Shown here one piece after another: positions 1-9,898 of a stretch of 64,000 nt of DNA (positions are counted from its first letter, which is position 1; each line of letters starts with the position of its first letter). Both the position numbers and the translations under genes were made by a program. The notes below the pieces were generated by a model. That model ran no database searches, was not told where the DNA came from, and worked only from the letters and a program-made list of their open reading frames with translations. The DNA comes from Holophagales bacterium (lineage in GTDB: Bacteria > Acidobacteriota > Thermoanaerobaculia > UBA5066): positions 124,001 through 188,000 of the forward strand of contig JADJZB010000021.1 of assembly GCA_016719485.1 (NCBI GenBank). Reading direction: 5' to 3'.

Positions 1-76
1 TTCGTGACGCCGGGCGCGCCGCCCTGCTAACCTTCGCCGCTGCCTCGATTTCCGCGCGTTCCCGACGGGAGAGACG

Positions 77-991
<915 letters not shown>

Positions 992-992
992 C

Positions 993-3062
993 ATGTCTGA
1001 ACTCCTTCTGGAAATCCTGGCCGAGGAGATTCCCGCGGGTGTCCTCTCCCAGGCGCGCAACGACCTCCTCCGCGGTCTCGCGGAGGCTCTCGCCGCCGAG
1101 CGGATCGAGGGAACCTTCTTCACTCATTCCACCAGCCGCCGGCTCGTCCTCTTCTCCCTCGACCTGCCCGAGATGCAGGACGACCACGAGGTGGAAGCCG
1201 TCGGACCGTCCATCAAGGTCGCTTTCGACGCCGACGGGAAGCCGACGCGGGCCGCCGAGGGTTTCGCCCGCGGGCAGGGCGTCTCCGTCGAGGCGCTTCG
1301 GGTCGTCTCCACTCCGAAGGGCGAGTACGTCTCCGTCCGCAAGGTCGTCGAGGGACGCCTCACGTCCGAGATCCTCGCCGAGGCGATCCCGGCCGTCGTC
1401 GCGAAGATGTCGTTCCCCCGCATGATGCGCTGGGGGGACGGCCGGCAGACCTGGATCCGCCCGGTGCACTCCGTCATCTGCCTCCTCGACGGCCTCGTCG
1501 TGCCGTTCTCGCTCTTCGGGGTGGAGACGGGCCGGACGACCTTCGGGCACCGGACCCTCGCACCGGGGCGGCTCGTCGTCGTCGGCGTCGACGACTACCT
1601 CGCGAAGCTGAGGGCGGCGTTCGTCGAGACCGACTACGGCATCCGGCGCCGGACCCTCGTGGAGAAGGCCCAGTCGCTCGCCGCCGAGGTGGGCTGCTCC
1701 GCCGTGGACGACGCGTCCCTCCTCGACACCATGGCGCACCTCGTCGAGTGGCCGGGCCTGATCCGCGGCTCGTTCGACGCGGCGTACCTCGAGCTCCCGG
1801 AGGAGATCCTCGTCACGGCCATGCGCGAGCACCAGAAGGTCCTGCCGACCCGCGACGGGTCGGGAGCGCTCGCGCCGCACTTCTTCGCCGTCGCCGACCA
1901 CACGGGCGACCCGAAGGGGCACATCGTCCGTGGCAACGAGTGGGTCCTCAACGCCCGCTTCGCCGACGCCCGCTTCTTCTGGGACGACGACGGGAAGGTC
2001 CCGCTCGAGGAACGGGTCCCGCGCCTCGCACGCCTCTCCTTCCAGGAAAAGCTCGGCGACACGCTCCGGAAGACGGAGCGGGTCGAGGCGCTCGCCGAGC
2101 ACCTCGCGGTCGGTCTCGGCCTCCCGGACCTGGTCCCCGAGGCGACGCGCGCGGCGCGCCTCGCCCGCGCCGACCTCGTCACCGACATGGTCCGGGAGTT
2201 CCCGGACCTGCAGGGGGTCGTGGGCGGCCTCTACGCGCGGCGCGATGGCGAAAGCGAGAGCGTCTGGCAGGCCGTCTACGACCACTACCTGCCGGCGGGT
2301 GCCGACGATGCCCTGCCGCGCGACGAGGTGGGGCGCGTCGTCGCCCTGGCCGACCGGCTCGACACCCTCGCGGGCTTCTTCGCGCTCGGCCTCGTCCCGA
2401 CCGGGTCGCGGGACCCGTACGCCCTCCGCCGCGCCGCGCTCGGGGTCGTGAGGGTCCTTCTCGAGGGAGGGCTCCGGCTCGACCTCCCGTCCGCGATCGC
2501 CGCGGCCCGCAGGCTTCACGACGTGGCCGGGGCGACGGCCGAGGACGTGGCGGCGTCCCTCCACCCGTTCCTCCTCGAGAGGCTCCGCTTCCTCCTCGAG
2601 CGCCGGGGCTTCAGGCACGACGAGATCGAATCGGTCCTCACGACCGACTGTCCCGACCTCACCGACGCCGCCGAGCGGGTCGCCGCCGTGGCCGCCGTCC
2701 GGAAGCAGGCCGACTTCGGCCCGCTCGCGGCCTCCTTCAAGAGGGTCCAGAACATCCTGACGCAGGCGGGAGCGCCCGCCGGGGGCGAGCTCGACCCCGC
2801 ACTCATGTCCGACGATTCCGAGCGCCAGCTCGCGAGCGACTTCTACCAGGCCCGGGGGATCCTCGACGAGCTCATCGTGGCCCGGCGCTACAAGGAGGCC
2901 CTCGCCGTCATGGCCTCCCTCGGCCCGAGCCTCGACCGCTTCTTCGTCGGCGTCATGGTCCTCGTCGACGACGAGGCGGTCCGTGCGAACCGCCTCTCGC
3001 TCCTCGCGGCGATGCGGGACCAGTTCTTCCGGGTGGCGCGCCTGAGCGAGATCCAGGCGTAG
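993..3062 (+). CDS. glyS: Glycyl-tRNA synthetase beta subunit
   Basis: Beta subunit of the tetrameric glycyl-tRNA synthetase, needed for tRNA recognition. The product is 689 residues, normal for the family, starting MSELLLEILAEEIPAG and containing SFPRMMRWG, the REHQKVLP block and the C-terminal helical (DALR-type) anticodon-binding region with VLVDDEAVRANRLSLL. A longer open frame extends upstream inside glyQ, but the ATG at 993, two bases after the glyQ stop, matches the family start. A hairpin follows the stop. Confidence 0.97.
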   Translation: MSELLLEILAEEIPAGVLSQARNDLLRGLAEALAAERIEGTFFTHSTSRRLVLFSLDLPEMQDDHEVEAVGPSIKVAFDADGKPTRAAEGFARGQGVSVEALRVVSTPKGEYVSVRKVVEGRLTSEILAEAIPAVVAKMSFPRMMRWGDGRQTWIRPVHSVICLLDGLVVPFSLFGVETGRTTFGHRTLAPGRLVVVGVDDYLAKLRAAFVETDYGIRRRTLVEKAQSLAAEVGCSAVDDASLLDTMAHLVEWPGLIRGSFDAAYLELPEEILVTAMREHQKVLPTRDGSGALAPHFFAVADHTGDPKGHIVRGNEWVLNARFADARFFWDDDGKVPLEERVPRLARLSFQEKLGDTLRKTERVEALAEHLAVGLGLPDLVPEATRAARLARADLVTDMVREFPDLQGVVGGLYARRDGESESVWQAVYDHYLPAGADDALPRDEVGRVVALADRLDTLAGFFALGLVPTGSRDPYALRRAALGVVRVLLEGGLRLDLPSAIAAARRLHDVAGATAEDVAASLHPFLLERLRFLLERRGFRHDEIESVLTTDCPDLTDAAERVAAVAAVRKQADFGPLAASFKRVQNILTQAGAPAGGELDPALMSDDSERQLASDFYQARGILDELIVARRYKEALAVMASLGPSLDRFFVGVMVLVDDEAVRANRLSLLAAMRDQFFRVARLSEIQA

Positions 3063-3089
3063 GTCCGGATCTCCACTCCCGTCCTCGTC

Positions 3090-3110
3090 GCGCCGCCGCC
3101 CTGGCGGCGC
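3090..3110 (+). terminator. Hairpin after glyS
   Basis: Perfect 8-bp inverted repeat (GCGCCGCC / GGCGGCGC) with a 5-base loop, 28 bases past the glyS stop. There is no T-run after it, so rho-independent termination is only plausible. Confidence 0.4.
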
Positions 3111-3253
3111 AACGCGGACGCACGAAGCGCGAACGCCGTCCGTTCGTCGCCGGCCTCGGAGCCTCGGAGCCTCGGGAGCCACACGCGCCACGGCCCACGC
3201 TGCTCCCGAGTCCGCGCTAACGCAGTATCCTCGCCGCTCGAGGAGGACTTCCG

Positions 3254-3826
3254 ATGAACCTTTCGAGGCGATCCTGCGCCGCCCTCACCTTCGCCTTCGC
3301 CTTCGCCTTTGCCTCCGGCCCGGCCGCCGCGAAGGAGCTGGCCGGCGCGACGATGCCCGACTCCGTGACGGTCGCTGGAAAGACCCTCAAGCTGAACGGC
3401 ATGGGCCTTCGCAAGAAGGCGATGTTCAAGGTCTACGTCGGGGGCCTCTACCTCGAGGCGCCGGCCTCGAATGCCTCGGCCATCCTCGCCTCCGACGCGC
3501 CGAAGGCGCTGAAGATGCACTTCCTCCGGAGCGTCGACAGGGAGAAGCTCGTCGAGACCTTCCAGGAGGGCTTCACGGCGAACTCGCCGCAGAAGGCTCC
3601 GGCGCAGAAGGCCGGGATCGACAAGCTCCTCGCGACCGTCACCGACGTCAAGGACGGCTCGGTGACGACCTACACCTACGCCCCCGGCACGGGCACCGTC
3701 GTCAACCGCGACGGCAAGGACGTGGCCACGATCGAGGGGAAGGAATTCGCCGAAGTGCTCTTCTCCCTCTGGCTCGGGCCGAAGCCCCCGTCGGAGGACC
3801 TGCAGAAGGGACTCCTGGGCCGCTGA
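3254..3826 (+). CDS. Secreted chalcone isomerase-like protein
   Basis: A 190-residue protein with a Sec signal peptide (MNLSRRSC then a hydrophobic run that repeats FA four times, cleavage probably after GPAAA). The mature part resembles the bacterial chalcone-isomerase-like family: GMGLRKKAMFKVYVGGLYL near residues 50-70, KALKMHFLRSVDREKL, and a C-terminal FAEVLFSLWLGPKPPSEDLQKGLLG. In plants the fold isomerises chalcones or binds fatty acids; the bacterial secreted members have no settled function. GAGGAGG lies 8 bases before the ATG. It stands alone between glyS and the Gre fusion. Confidence 0.85.
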   Translation: MNLSRRSCAALTFAFAFAFASGPAAAKELAGATMPDSVTVAGKTLKLNGMGLRKKAMFKVYVGGLYLEAPASNASAILASDAPKALKMHFLRSVDREKLVETFQEGFTANSPQKAPAQKAGIDKLLATVTDVKDGSVTTYTYAPGTGTVVNRDGKDVATIEGKEFAEVLFSLWLGPKPPSEDLQKGLLGR

Positions 3827-3876
3827 GACGTCGGCGGGAAGATTCGGGGCGGGGCGGGTACACTCCCGCCCCGACT

Positions 3877-5976
3877 ATGAATCTGCCTGAGCTCTCGTCG
3901 CTCCTGTCCGAAAAGAAGCTCGACGTCGTCGAGAATGCCGTCAAGGATGCCCTTCTCGACTCCGAGGCCAACGGCGAGCTGCTCCTGGCCGCCTTCCGCG
4001 GGCTGGCCCGCGCCTCCGGACAGAAGGGACGTCTCCAGAACCTCGCCACCCTCGCCGACGCAACGCTGAAGGGGCCCGGCACCTCCCCCGAAGCGAACCG
4101 CCTGAGGTGGGCGCTCCTGAAGGAGGCGGTCCGCGCCGGGGCGACGCCCTCGACGCAGGACGGTTTCCACAAGCACTTCGAGGAGGCGATCCGGGCGGCC
4201 TATCCCGACTCGCCCTCGCTCACGACGCTCCTCGGGCGGTTCCGGTTCCGGGAGGCGAAGGAGCCCGTCGACGGGCTGGCGCGGATGGAGCGGGCGGAGA
4301 AGTGGCTCCCGTTCGAGGTCGGCCGCTGCTTCTTCATGGCGGGCCGCGGGGCGGGGAAGGTCGTCGAGATGAACTTCGCCCTCGATGCCGTCCGCGTCGA
4401 CTTCGAGAAGTCGGTCGGCGTCTCCATCCCGATCGGCGTCGCCGCCAAGAGCCTGACGCCGCTTCCGGAGGGGCACTTCCTCCACGACAAGCTGACGTCG
4501 CGCGAAGCGCTGAGCGCGGTCGTCCTGTCCGATCCGCCCGAGGGCCTCCGCCGGCTCCTCGACTCGTTCGGAAGGCCGCTCCCGCTGGCCGACGTGAAGG
4601 AGGCCGTCGCGGGCCTCGTCGCAGAGGAGCGCTGGACGTCCTGGTGGACGGCCGCGCGCAAGAACGCGCACGTCGTCCTGCACGGCTCGGGCAAGACCGC
4701 CACGGTGGAGTGGACGCACACGACCGAGGCCGCGGACGCCGCCATCCTCGCGAAGTTCGAGAAGGCCCACACTCCCGAGGCGCGCCTGGACTTCTACCGC
4801 AAGAACGCGAAGCGTGATGCCGCGCTCGCCTCCCGCATGGCGATGCGGCTCGCGGAAGACGCGCGGGCGGTCCGGGCCGGGAACGCCCCCCTCGCCTACG
4901 AGCTCGCCGTGGCCGCCGAGAAGGTCGAAGGGGTCTCCCTCGGCTTCACCCCGGAGGAGCTGGTCCCCGACTCCCCCCTCCCGATGCTCGGCCACATCGA
5001 GGATCGCCTCACCCGCGAGCGGTTCATCGAGGGCCTGCTCTCCTCGCGCCCCCAGGACGGGCCGAGGCTCGTGGCGGAGTGGTTCTTCCGCGAGGAGGAC
5101 GCCCGGACGCTCGACCTGATCGACCGCCGGCTCGCCGAGGTCGACCCTCCGACCCGCGAGGCGACGCTCGACAAGCTCCTGAAGTCGCCCCGGAGCGGGC
5201 CCAAGGCATTCCTCTGGTTCGGACTGCGCGCCGCCCAGGACGAGTCCTTCCGTGCCCGCCTCACGCCGACCGTCCTCGGCCGGCTCCTCGACGCCGCCTC
5301 GTGGGAGGACCTCGGGGGCGGCCGCGCGAAGATCCGGGAGCTGTTCGACCGGACCGGAATGGCCGCGGCGTGGCTCGTGAAGCAGGCGACGCTCGAGGAC
5401 GCGCAGCAGTTCCTCCAGGCGCTCGACCGGCACAACGACCTCGAGCCGCACCGCCGGGCGGCCCTCTTCTCGGCCGCCGAGATGCGCTTTCCCGACCTGC
5501 GCAAGGGGGGAGACGAGAACTTCTTCGTGACGGAGGAGGCCCTCGAAGGGAAGAAGAAGGAGCTCGAGAAGCTCGTCCACGAGGACATCCCCGAGAACAC
5601 GAAGGGCCTCGCGCTGGCCCGCGCCGAAGGCGACCTCTCGGAGAACTTCGAGTACCAGGCCCGCAAGCAGCGCCAGCAGGACCTCGACGTGCGCGTCGCG
5701 CGCCTCCAGGAAGAGCTCCGCAAGGCCCGCGTCCTCGACCCGGCCACCGTCGACCTCTCCGAGGTGAGGCCCGGCACCCGCGTCACGCTCCGGCTCCTGG
5801 GCGGGACGCGGGCCGTGACCCTTCTCGGCCCGTGGGACTCCCGGCCCGAAGCCGACGTCTATTCCTACCTCGCCGACGTCTCGAAGGGGCTCCTCGGGAG
5901 GAAGGTCGGTGACCGCGTGTCGTTCCTCGGCGACCAGGGGCTCATCGAGTCGATCGAGGTCTGGAAGAAGGGCTGA
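3877..5976 (+). CDS. Large Gre-factor fusion protein (GreA/GreB-like C-terminus)
   Basis: The last ~160 of 699 residues are a transcript-cleavage Gre factor: an N-terminal coiled coil carrying EGDLSENFEYQARKQ (the acidic tip that enters the RNA polymerase secondary channel) and a C-terminal FKBP-like domain ending GDRVSFLGDQGLIESIEVWKKG. Ordinary GreA is about 160 residues, so the ~530 residues in front are an added, mostly helical region with TPR-like character; residues ~170-260 look like a separate small beta domain. Likely an RNA polymerase-binding protein, but whether it cleaves backtracked RNA cannot be told. No partner gene is coupled to it. Confidence 0.85.
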   Translation: MNLPELSSLLSEKKLDVVENAVKDALLDSEANGELLLAAFRGLARASGQKGRLQNLATLADATLKGPGTSPEANRLRWALLKEAVRAGATPSTQDGFHKHFEEAIRAAYPDSPSLTTLLGRFRFREAKEPVDGLARMERAEKWLPFEVGRCFFMAGRGAGKVVEMNFALDAVRVDFEKSVGVSIPIGVAAKSLTPLPEGHFLHDKLTSREALSAVVLSDPPEGLRRLLDSFGRPLPLADVKEAVAGLVAEERWTSWWTAARKNAHVVLHGSGKTATVEWTHTTEAADAAILAKFEKAHTPEARLDFYRKNAKRDAALASRMAMRLAEDARAVRAGNAPLAYELAVAAEKVEGVSLGFTPEELVPDSPLPMLGHIEDRLTRERFIEGLLSSRPQDGPRLVAEWFFREEDARTLDLIDRRLAEVDPPTREATLDKLLKSPRSGPKAFLWFGLRAAQDESFRARLTPTVLGRLLDAASWEDLGGGRAKIRELFDRTGMAAAWLVKQATLEDAQQFLQALDRHNDLEPHRRAALFSAAEMRFPDLRKGGDENFFVTEEALEGKKKELEKLVHEDIPENTKGLALARAEGDLSENFEYQARKQRQQDLDVRVARLQEELRKARVLDPATVDLSEVRPGTRVTLRLLGGTRAVTLLGPWDSRPEADVYSYLADVSKGLLGRKVGDRVSFLGDQGLIESIEVWKKG

Positions 5977-6084
5977 TCGGGAGGCCGGCTCAGGCCCGGC
6001 CGGGATCGGGCGGGGCGCGCCGCGCGGCGGGGTCGAGGGCTGGCGGGGCCCTTCCGGTCGGGGATGGCGGGGGCACGCCTTCTT

Positions 6085-6801
6085 CTCCGGCGTGTCGCAG
6101 AGCATCTCCACGACTTCAGGGGTCGCGTTCATCGTCGAGGCGAGGACGTAGCACTGTCCCTCGAGAGCGTAGGTCTGGCTGACGGCCCAGGTCGCCTCGC
6201 GGCCGAGCGCGTACGACTGCTCCCGGTAGAGCGCGAGGGCAGGCCAGCTGGCGGTGTGGATCTGCTCGTTCTGAGCGTACATCGCGTACTTCAGTAGGGG
6301 CTGGAGATGCTCCCAGCAGTTGAGGGCGCCGAGGCGGCCGATCCGGGTGTCGACGACCTTCAGGTGCGTCCCGTCCCCCTCGCCGAAGACGGAGCGTTCG
6401 GCGAGCGTCGGCTTCAGCTTGCGGCGGACGATGAGCGGCTCCCCCTCAGGCGAGATCAGCATCTGGCCCATGAAGAGGCTTCCGCCGAAGCGCTCGGCGT
6501 AGCCCATGCAGACGTGGATGCCGTTCTCGCGCCGCCCGGCGGAGCGCCAGGTCCTGCTCGCCTCCGACGACGAGCGCGTTGTCGCGATAGGAGGGCATGT
6601 GTAGCAGCGCCTCGATCGGCGCGTTCAGCCACGTGAAGAGCGGGTAGCCGGGAATCCAGACCTCGGGAAACGCGACGAGCCTCGCGCCGTTTCTGCGGCC
6701 TCCTCGACGAGGCGGATCCCCTTCTCGACGGTCCTGTCGAGGTCGAAGTAGACGGGGGCCGCCTGCACGCAGGCCACCCTGACGTTCGATCTCTTCTTCA
6801 T
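6085..6801 (-). pseudogene. Nitrilase, frameshifted and C-terminally truncated
   Basis: Carbon-nitrogen hydrolase of the aliphatic/aryl nitrilase branch. Starting at ATG 6801 (MKKRSNVRVACVQAAPVYFDLDRT), the protein must be read through three frames: GARLVAFPEVWIPGYPLF (6690-6640), then NGIHVCMGYAERFGG (from ~6520). The catalytic Glu (FPEVW), Lys (RRKLKPT) and Cys (GALNCWEH) all survive. After MLCDTPEKKA (~6085) the normal C-terminal ~100 residues are absent and the frame runs into unrelated sequence antisense to the Gre gene. Two frameshifts plus loss of the tail indicate a decayed gene. Nitrilases can make arylacetates from nitriles, a possible old link to the decarboxylase cluster 3 kb away. 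Confidence 0.8.
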
Positions 6802-6847
6802 GACGAGCTCCTTCTGCGGTTCGTGATCGGGGAAGGGGAGCCGGTCC

Positions 6848-7755
6848 TCAGGCGCCGCACGCGCGGCGCAGGAGGGAATCGGCGATGCGGGAGGCCACCG
6901 GCCTGGCGTGGTCGACGAGGAAGGCGCCCCGGGCCTCGGTGAGCCCCTGCGAGCGCAGTTCGCCGACGAGGAGAACGGAGACCTCTTCGATGAGGTCGGT
7001 GGCCCGGGAAGAGGGTGCGGCGACGAGCTCCGCAAGGAGGCTGCGAACCGCCGGACCGGGTGGGGGCAGCCCTTCCAGGGCGCGGTGGGCCCACTTTTGA
7101 AACGGGCGGAAGCGTCGCGCGAGAAGGAAGGTGATCGCGAGCGCTGCGTCGAGAAAGCCGGCGAGGGCGAGAGACGCTGCGACCGCCTCGCCGCGGCAGA
7201 GGGAGCGCTCCCAGTTGTACTGGCCCGACTGACCCGCGGCGTGGAGGCGGCGGGAGAGCTTCGCGAGGCGAAGGTCCTCGGGGTAGAAGGCGAGGAGGTC
7301 GCGCCGGATCGCCGAGAAGTGGCCGGGAGAGTCGGCGAAGAGCTCTCCGTTCGTCGCGGCGCAGAGGCCGGCCTCGGGTACTCCGCGCCACTCGTCGAGC
7401 GTCCGCGGCGCACGGGACAGTCCGAGGAAGCGGCGGTAGAAGGTCCCGGTCTCGTGGACTCCGCGCCTCCCCGGCCCTCGGCCGTGTGGAGAAGGGAGCG
7501 CGGGGGAGGCGGCAGCGACTCGAGGAGCGCGACGAGCGACTCGCCGTGCGCGGCGAAGTCGGAGGCGGAGAGCCAGAGGCAGGGGGACGGGTCGAAGTCG
7601 TGGTCGCGGGAGAGGTCGTCGTCGAAGCCGAAGCACTCGGAGCCCTCGCCGACGAGGCCGGCCGCGGTCCGCGGGAGGAGGTCCGGAACGCGCGTGGCGA
7701 CGGCCGGCGCGACGACGCCATCCCAGTGGGAGCGCGAGATCTCGAGGCCCTTCAC
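6848..7755 (-). CDS. DUF4037 protein, one internal frameshift
   Basis: Reads from GTG 7755 as VKGLEISRSHWDGVVAP, then LVGEGSECFGFDDDLSRDHD, through ~7480; the rest continues one frame over (HETGTFYRRFLGLSRAP to the stop at 6848), so there is a single-base indel at about 7460-7485. This matches DUF4037 proteins of about 300 residues. The GS...D-x-D spacing in GEGSECFGFDDDLSRDHDFD recalls the nucleotidyltransferase fold, which is my inference. It lies beside two DUF4125 genes and transcribes toward the broken nitrilase. The frameshift may be a sequencing error. Confidence 0.75.
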
Positions 7756-7793
7756 GCGGAGAGTCGCCGCGCCCGGGCGTACGATCCCCGGCC

Positions 7794-8250
7794 GTGAGAA
7801 GAGAGATCCAGGACGCCCTCGAGCTCGGCCGGGCAGACCGCTGGGACGAGGCGATCGCGAAGCTGAAGCGCGTCGTCGACGAGGAGCCGACGGCCGACCA
7901 CTGGGCGTACCTCGGGACGACGTACCGTTCGTGCAGCCGTTGGGACGAAGCCGACGAGGCCTACGGGAGGGCGCTCGCGCTGGACCGGTGTCACGTGGGG
8001 GCCCTCTGGGGCCTCGGCCTCTCGCGGGGGATGCAGGGAGACACGGCGGGGGCCGCGGAAGATGCTCGGGCGGGCCGTCGCGGTGGCGCCGCGCTTCGCC
8101 CCGCCGCGTTTCCAGCTCGCCCTCACGCTCCTCGAGCTCGGCGACACGGAGGCGGCCCTCGCGCACGCCGCGGCCGTGCGCGACCTCGACGGGCGGTACG
8201 CGGCGAAGCTCGACGCGATCCTGGGCGAGCGGGGACTCCTTCCCGGCTGA
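7794..8250 (+). CDS. Small TPR-repeat protein, one internal frameshift
   Basis: From GTG 7794 (MRREIQDALELGRADRWDEA) the frame shows three TPR units (WAYLGTTYRSCSRWDEADEAY; ALWGLGLSRGMQGD) up to ~8055; the last unit (MLGRAVAVAPRFAPPRFQLA to GERGLLPG) is in the next frame, ending at 8250. Removing one base near 8055 gives a continuous ~150-residue TPR protein. It is divergent from the DUF4037 gene and convergent with the DUF4125 pair, ending 2 bases from the latter. Probably a protein-protein scaffold; partner unknown. Confidence 0.7.
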
Positions 8251-8252
8251 CA

Positions 8253-8825
8253 TCAGATCGCGTCCGGGACCTTCGCCCGCTCCTTCGCCTCGACCTCCTC
8301 GAGCGTCCCCTTCGCGAGCCGCCGGAAGAGAGTCTCGTACCGCTCCCGGGCGAGGTTCCGGCCCGCCTCGCGGGCGGCGAGGGTGTCGCGGTAGAGGAGC
8401 ATGATCGTCGGGTCCGAGAGCGTGCCGAGCTCGCACGCGAGGGCCCGCGCGAAGTCGGAGAGCGCGCCGCGGAACGTGAACGGGAAGCCCTCCGTCAGCT
8501 CCGCCATCCACGCCGTCTCGATCGCGACGATCCGCGGCACGAAGGCATTCGAGGGCGGGGCCGGCGCGGCCTCTTCCATCCGGGAGTGCTTCTCGCCGAC
8601 GAGGTTCCGGCCGGCGAGACGGGCCACCCGCAGCTCGCCGAGGTAGGTGCGGAGAGTGTCGGGCGAGAGGGCGGAGAGCGTGATCTCCCGCATCGTCCGG
8701 TAGCCGCCGGGGCGTTCCTGGCAGAGCTCGGGCCGGCCGGCGATCGCCTCCATCATCATTTCCCACTCGTGCTGGACGATCTCCTCGACGAGCGCTTCGG
8801 GACCGGGCACAGGCGGGAGCGTCAC
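8253..8825 (-). CDS. DUF4125 family protein, second tandem copy
   Basis: A 190-residue protein of unknown function starting at a GTG whose last bases overlap the TGA of the upstream paralogue (GTGA). Conserved blocks shared with that neighbour: LVEEIV-x3-EW-x-MM, LCQERPG, TL-x2-YLG-x-L, GRNLV-x-EK, PRIVAIE and LLYRD-x-LAARE-x-GRNL-x-RERYE. The GRNL...E(K/R) block occurs twice inside the protein, suggesting an internal duplication of a helical unit. No signal peptide or membrane segment. Usually annotated only as DUF4125. Confidence 0.85.
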   Translation of the reverse strand: MTLPPVPGPEALVEEIVQHEWEMMMEAIAGRPELCQERPGGYRTMREITLSALSPDTLRTYLGELRVARLAGRNLVGEKHSRMEEAAPAPPSNAFVPRIVAIETAWMAELTEGFPFTFRGALSDFARALACELGTLSDPTIMLLYRDTLAAREAGRNLARERYETLFRRLAKGTLEEVEAKERAKVPDAI

Positions 8826-9406
8826 GAGGCGCCTCCCGCCTCGAGGGCAGCCCTCTCCCGCCCCCCCGCCTCGACCTCGGCGATCGTCCCCTTCCCGAGC
8901 CTGCGGAAGAGGTTTTCGTACCGCTCGCGGACGAGGTTCCGGCCGCTCTCGCGGGCCGCGAGGACGTCGCGGTAGAGGAGCGTCAGTGTCGAGTCGGAGT
9001 ACGTCTCCAGCTCGCACGCCTCGTAACGCGCGAAGTACGCCATCGAGGCCTGGAACGTGGCGGGGAAGTCCGCACAGAGCTCCCTCATCCACTCCAGCTC
9101 GATCGCGACGATCCGGGGGATGAGCGGGCACTCCGAGACGGGGGAGATCTTCTCCTCCATGCGGGCGTACTTCTCGGTGACGAGGTTCCGGCCCTCGGCG
9201 AAGGCGTTCCTCAGGTCGCCGAGGTACGAGGCAAGCGTGTCCCGCGAGAGGACGGAGTGGCTCATCTCGCGCATCGCGCGAAACGTGCCGGGCCGCTCCT
9301 GGCAGAGCGAGCGGCCGTCCGAGACGACCGCCTTCATCATGTCCCACTCGCGCTCGACGATTTCTTCGACGAGGGTGTCGCGTTCCGGAAGGGAGATCGC
9401 GGGCAT
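8822..9406 (-). CDS. DUF4125 family protein, first tandem copy
   Basis: A 194-residue paralogue of the next gene, with about half of residues identical by eye. It begins MPAISLPERDTLVEEIVERE and keeps LCQERPGTFRAMREMSHS, GRNLVTEKYARMEE, IPRIVAIELEWMREL and ESGRNLVRERYENLFRRLG. Cytosolic, helical, function unknown. The pair forms an operon with the 77-aa gene upstream and diverges from the decarboxylase operon across a 430-base regulatory region, so shared control is plausible. Confidence 0.87.
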   Translation of the reverse strand: MPAISLPERDTLVEEIVEREWDMMKAVVSDGRSLCQERPGTFRAMREMSHSVLSRDTLASYLGDLRNAFAEGRNLVTEKYARMEEKISPVSECPLIPRIVAIELEWMRELCADFPATFQASMAYFARYEACELETYSDSTLTLLYRDVLAARESGRNLVRERYENLFRRLGKGTIAEVEAGGRERAALEAGGAS

Positions 9407-9436
9407 CTGGTTCCTCCGTCGCGGCGCGCGCCGCGG

Positions 9437-9670
9437 TCAGGCGTCGGGGTTGGGCGTCTCGCCGAGGGCCTCGAGGAGCCGCGAGGCGGCGAGGTCGACG
9501 GGCTCGAGCGCGCGGAGCGCACCCACGAGCTGGTAGTAGGCGGAGCGGACGTCGTCGGCGATCGCGTTCGCGTCGATGCCGCCGGAGCAGAGCCCCTTCT
9601 GGCAATCGAGGGCCTCGCGGTCGAGGACGAGCGCCGCGACCAGACGTTTCACCGTCGGTGCAGTTCTCAT
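9437..9670 (-). CDS. Small hypothetical protein heading the DUF4125 operon
   Basis: A 77-residue protein starting MRTAPTVKRLVAALVLDREA with a C-x4-C pair (DCQKGLC) near residues 23-28 and a helical C-terminal half (SAYYQLVGALRALEPVDLAA). I do not recognise a family. An in-frame extension upstream to 9787 exists, but it would run over the dyad repeats of the intergenic regulatory region, so ATG 9670 is preferred. It is 30 bases ahead of the first DUF4125 gene, same strand. Confidence 0.55.
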   Translation of the reverse strand: MRTAPTVKRLVAALVLDREALDCQKGLCSGGIDANAIADDVRSAYYQLVGALRALEPVDLAASRLLEALGETPNPDA

Positions 9671-9747
9671 CTTCGCTTTCCCGAGGGCCCAGTCCGCCCG
9701 AGGCCAAGGTAGGGCGCGAATCGGCGATCCGCAAGTCCTTTCGGCGG

Positions 9748-9786
9748 TGTCGCCTGGCGTGACAGGGGGTGTCACGTCCGGAGACA
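9748..9786. promoter_or_regulatory. Two adjacent TGTC-N9-GACA dyads (candidate enhancer sites)
   Basis: TGTCGCCTGGCGTGACA (9748-9764) and TGTCACGTCCGGAGACA (9770-9786) have the same half-sites and spacing, with centres 22 bp apart (two helical turns). They are about 230-250 bp upstream of the -24/-12 promoter, a usual distance for sigma-54 activator sites. The junction also forms a 7-bp inverted repeat around GGGGG (9758-9776). Binding by the cluster's activator is inferred. Confidence 0.55.
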
Positions 9787-9898
9787 CGCGCCGAGGGCCA
9801 GAGCTCGCAAAGGCGGCGGCCCGCTCGCGGAGCGGGAGGTGCGTCAGGTTTAGTGATCACGAAATGGCGAGGGGGACGGGGACGGTGGGGCGTGCACG

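Noticed and set aside
1..76. Tail of an upstream gene before glyQ (an open frame ending at a TAA near 28-30)
   Set aside because: Too short to recognise any protein.
3676..6507. 943-residue minus-strand open frame antisense to the Gre fusion
   Set aside because: Only its first ~140 residues (nitrilase) resemble a protein; the rest is Arg/Glu/Pro-rich sequence from the GC-rich antisense frame.
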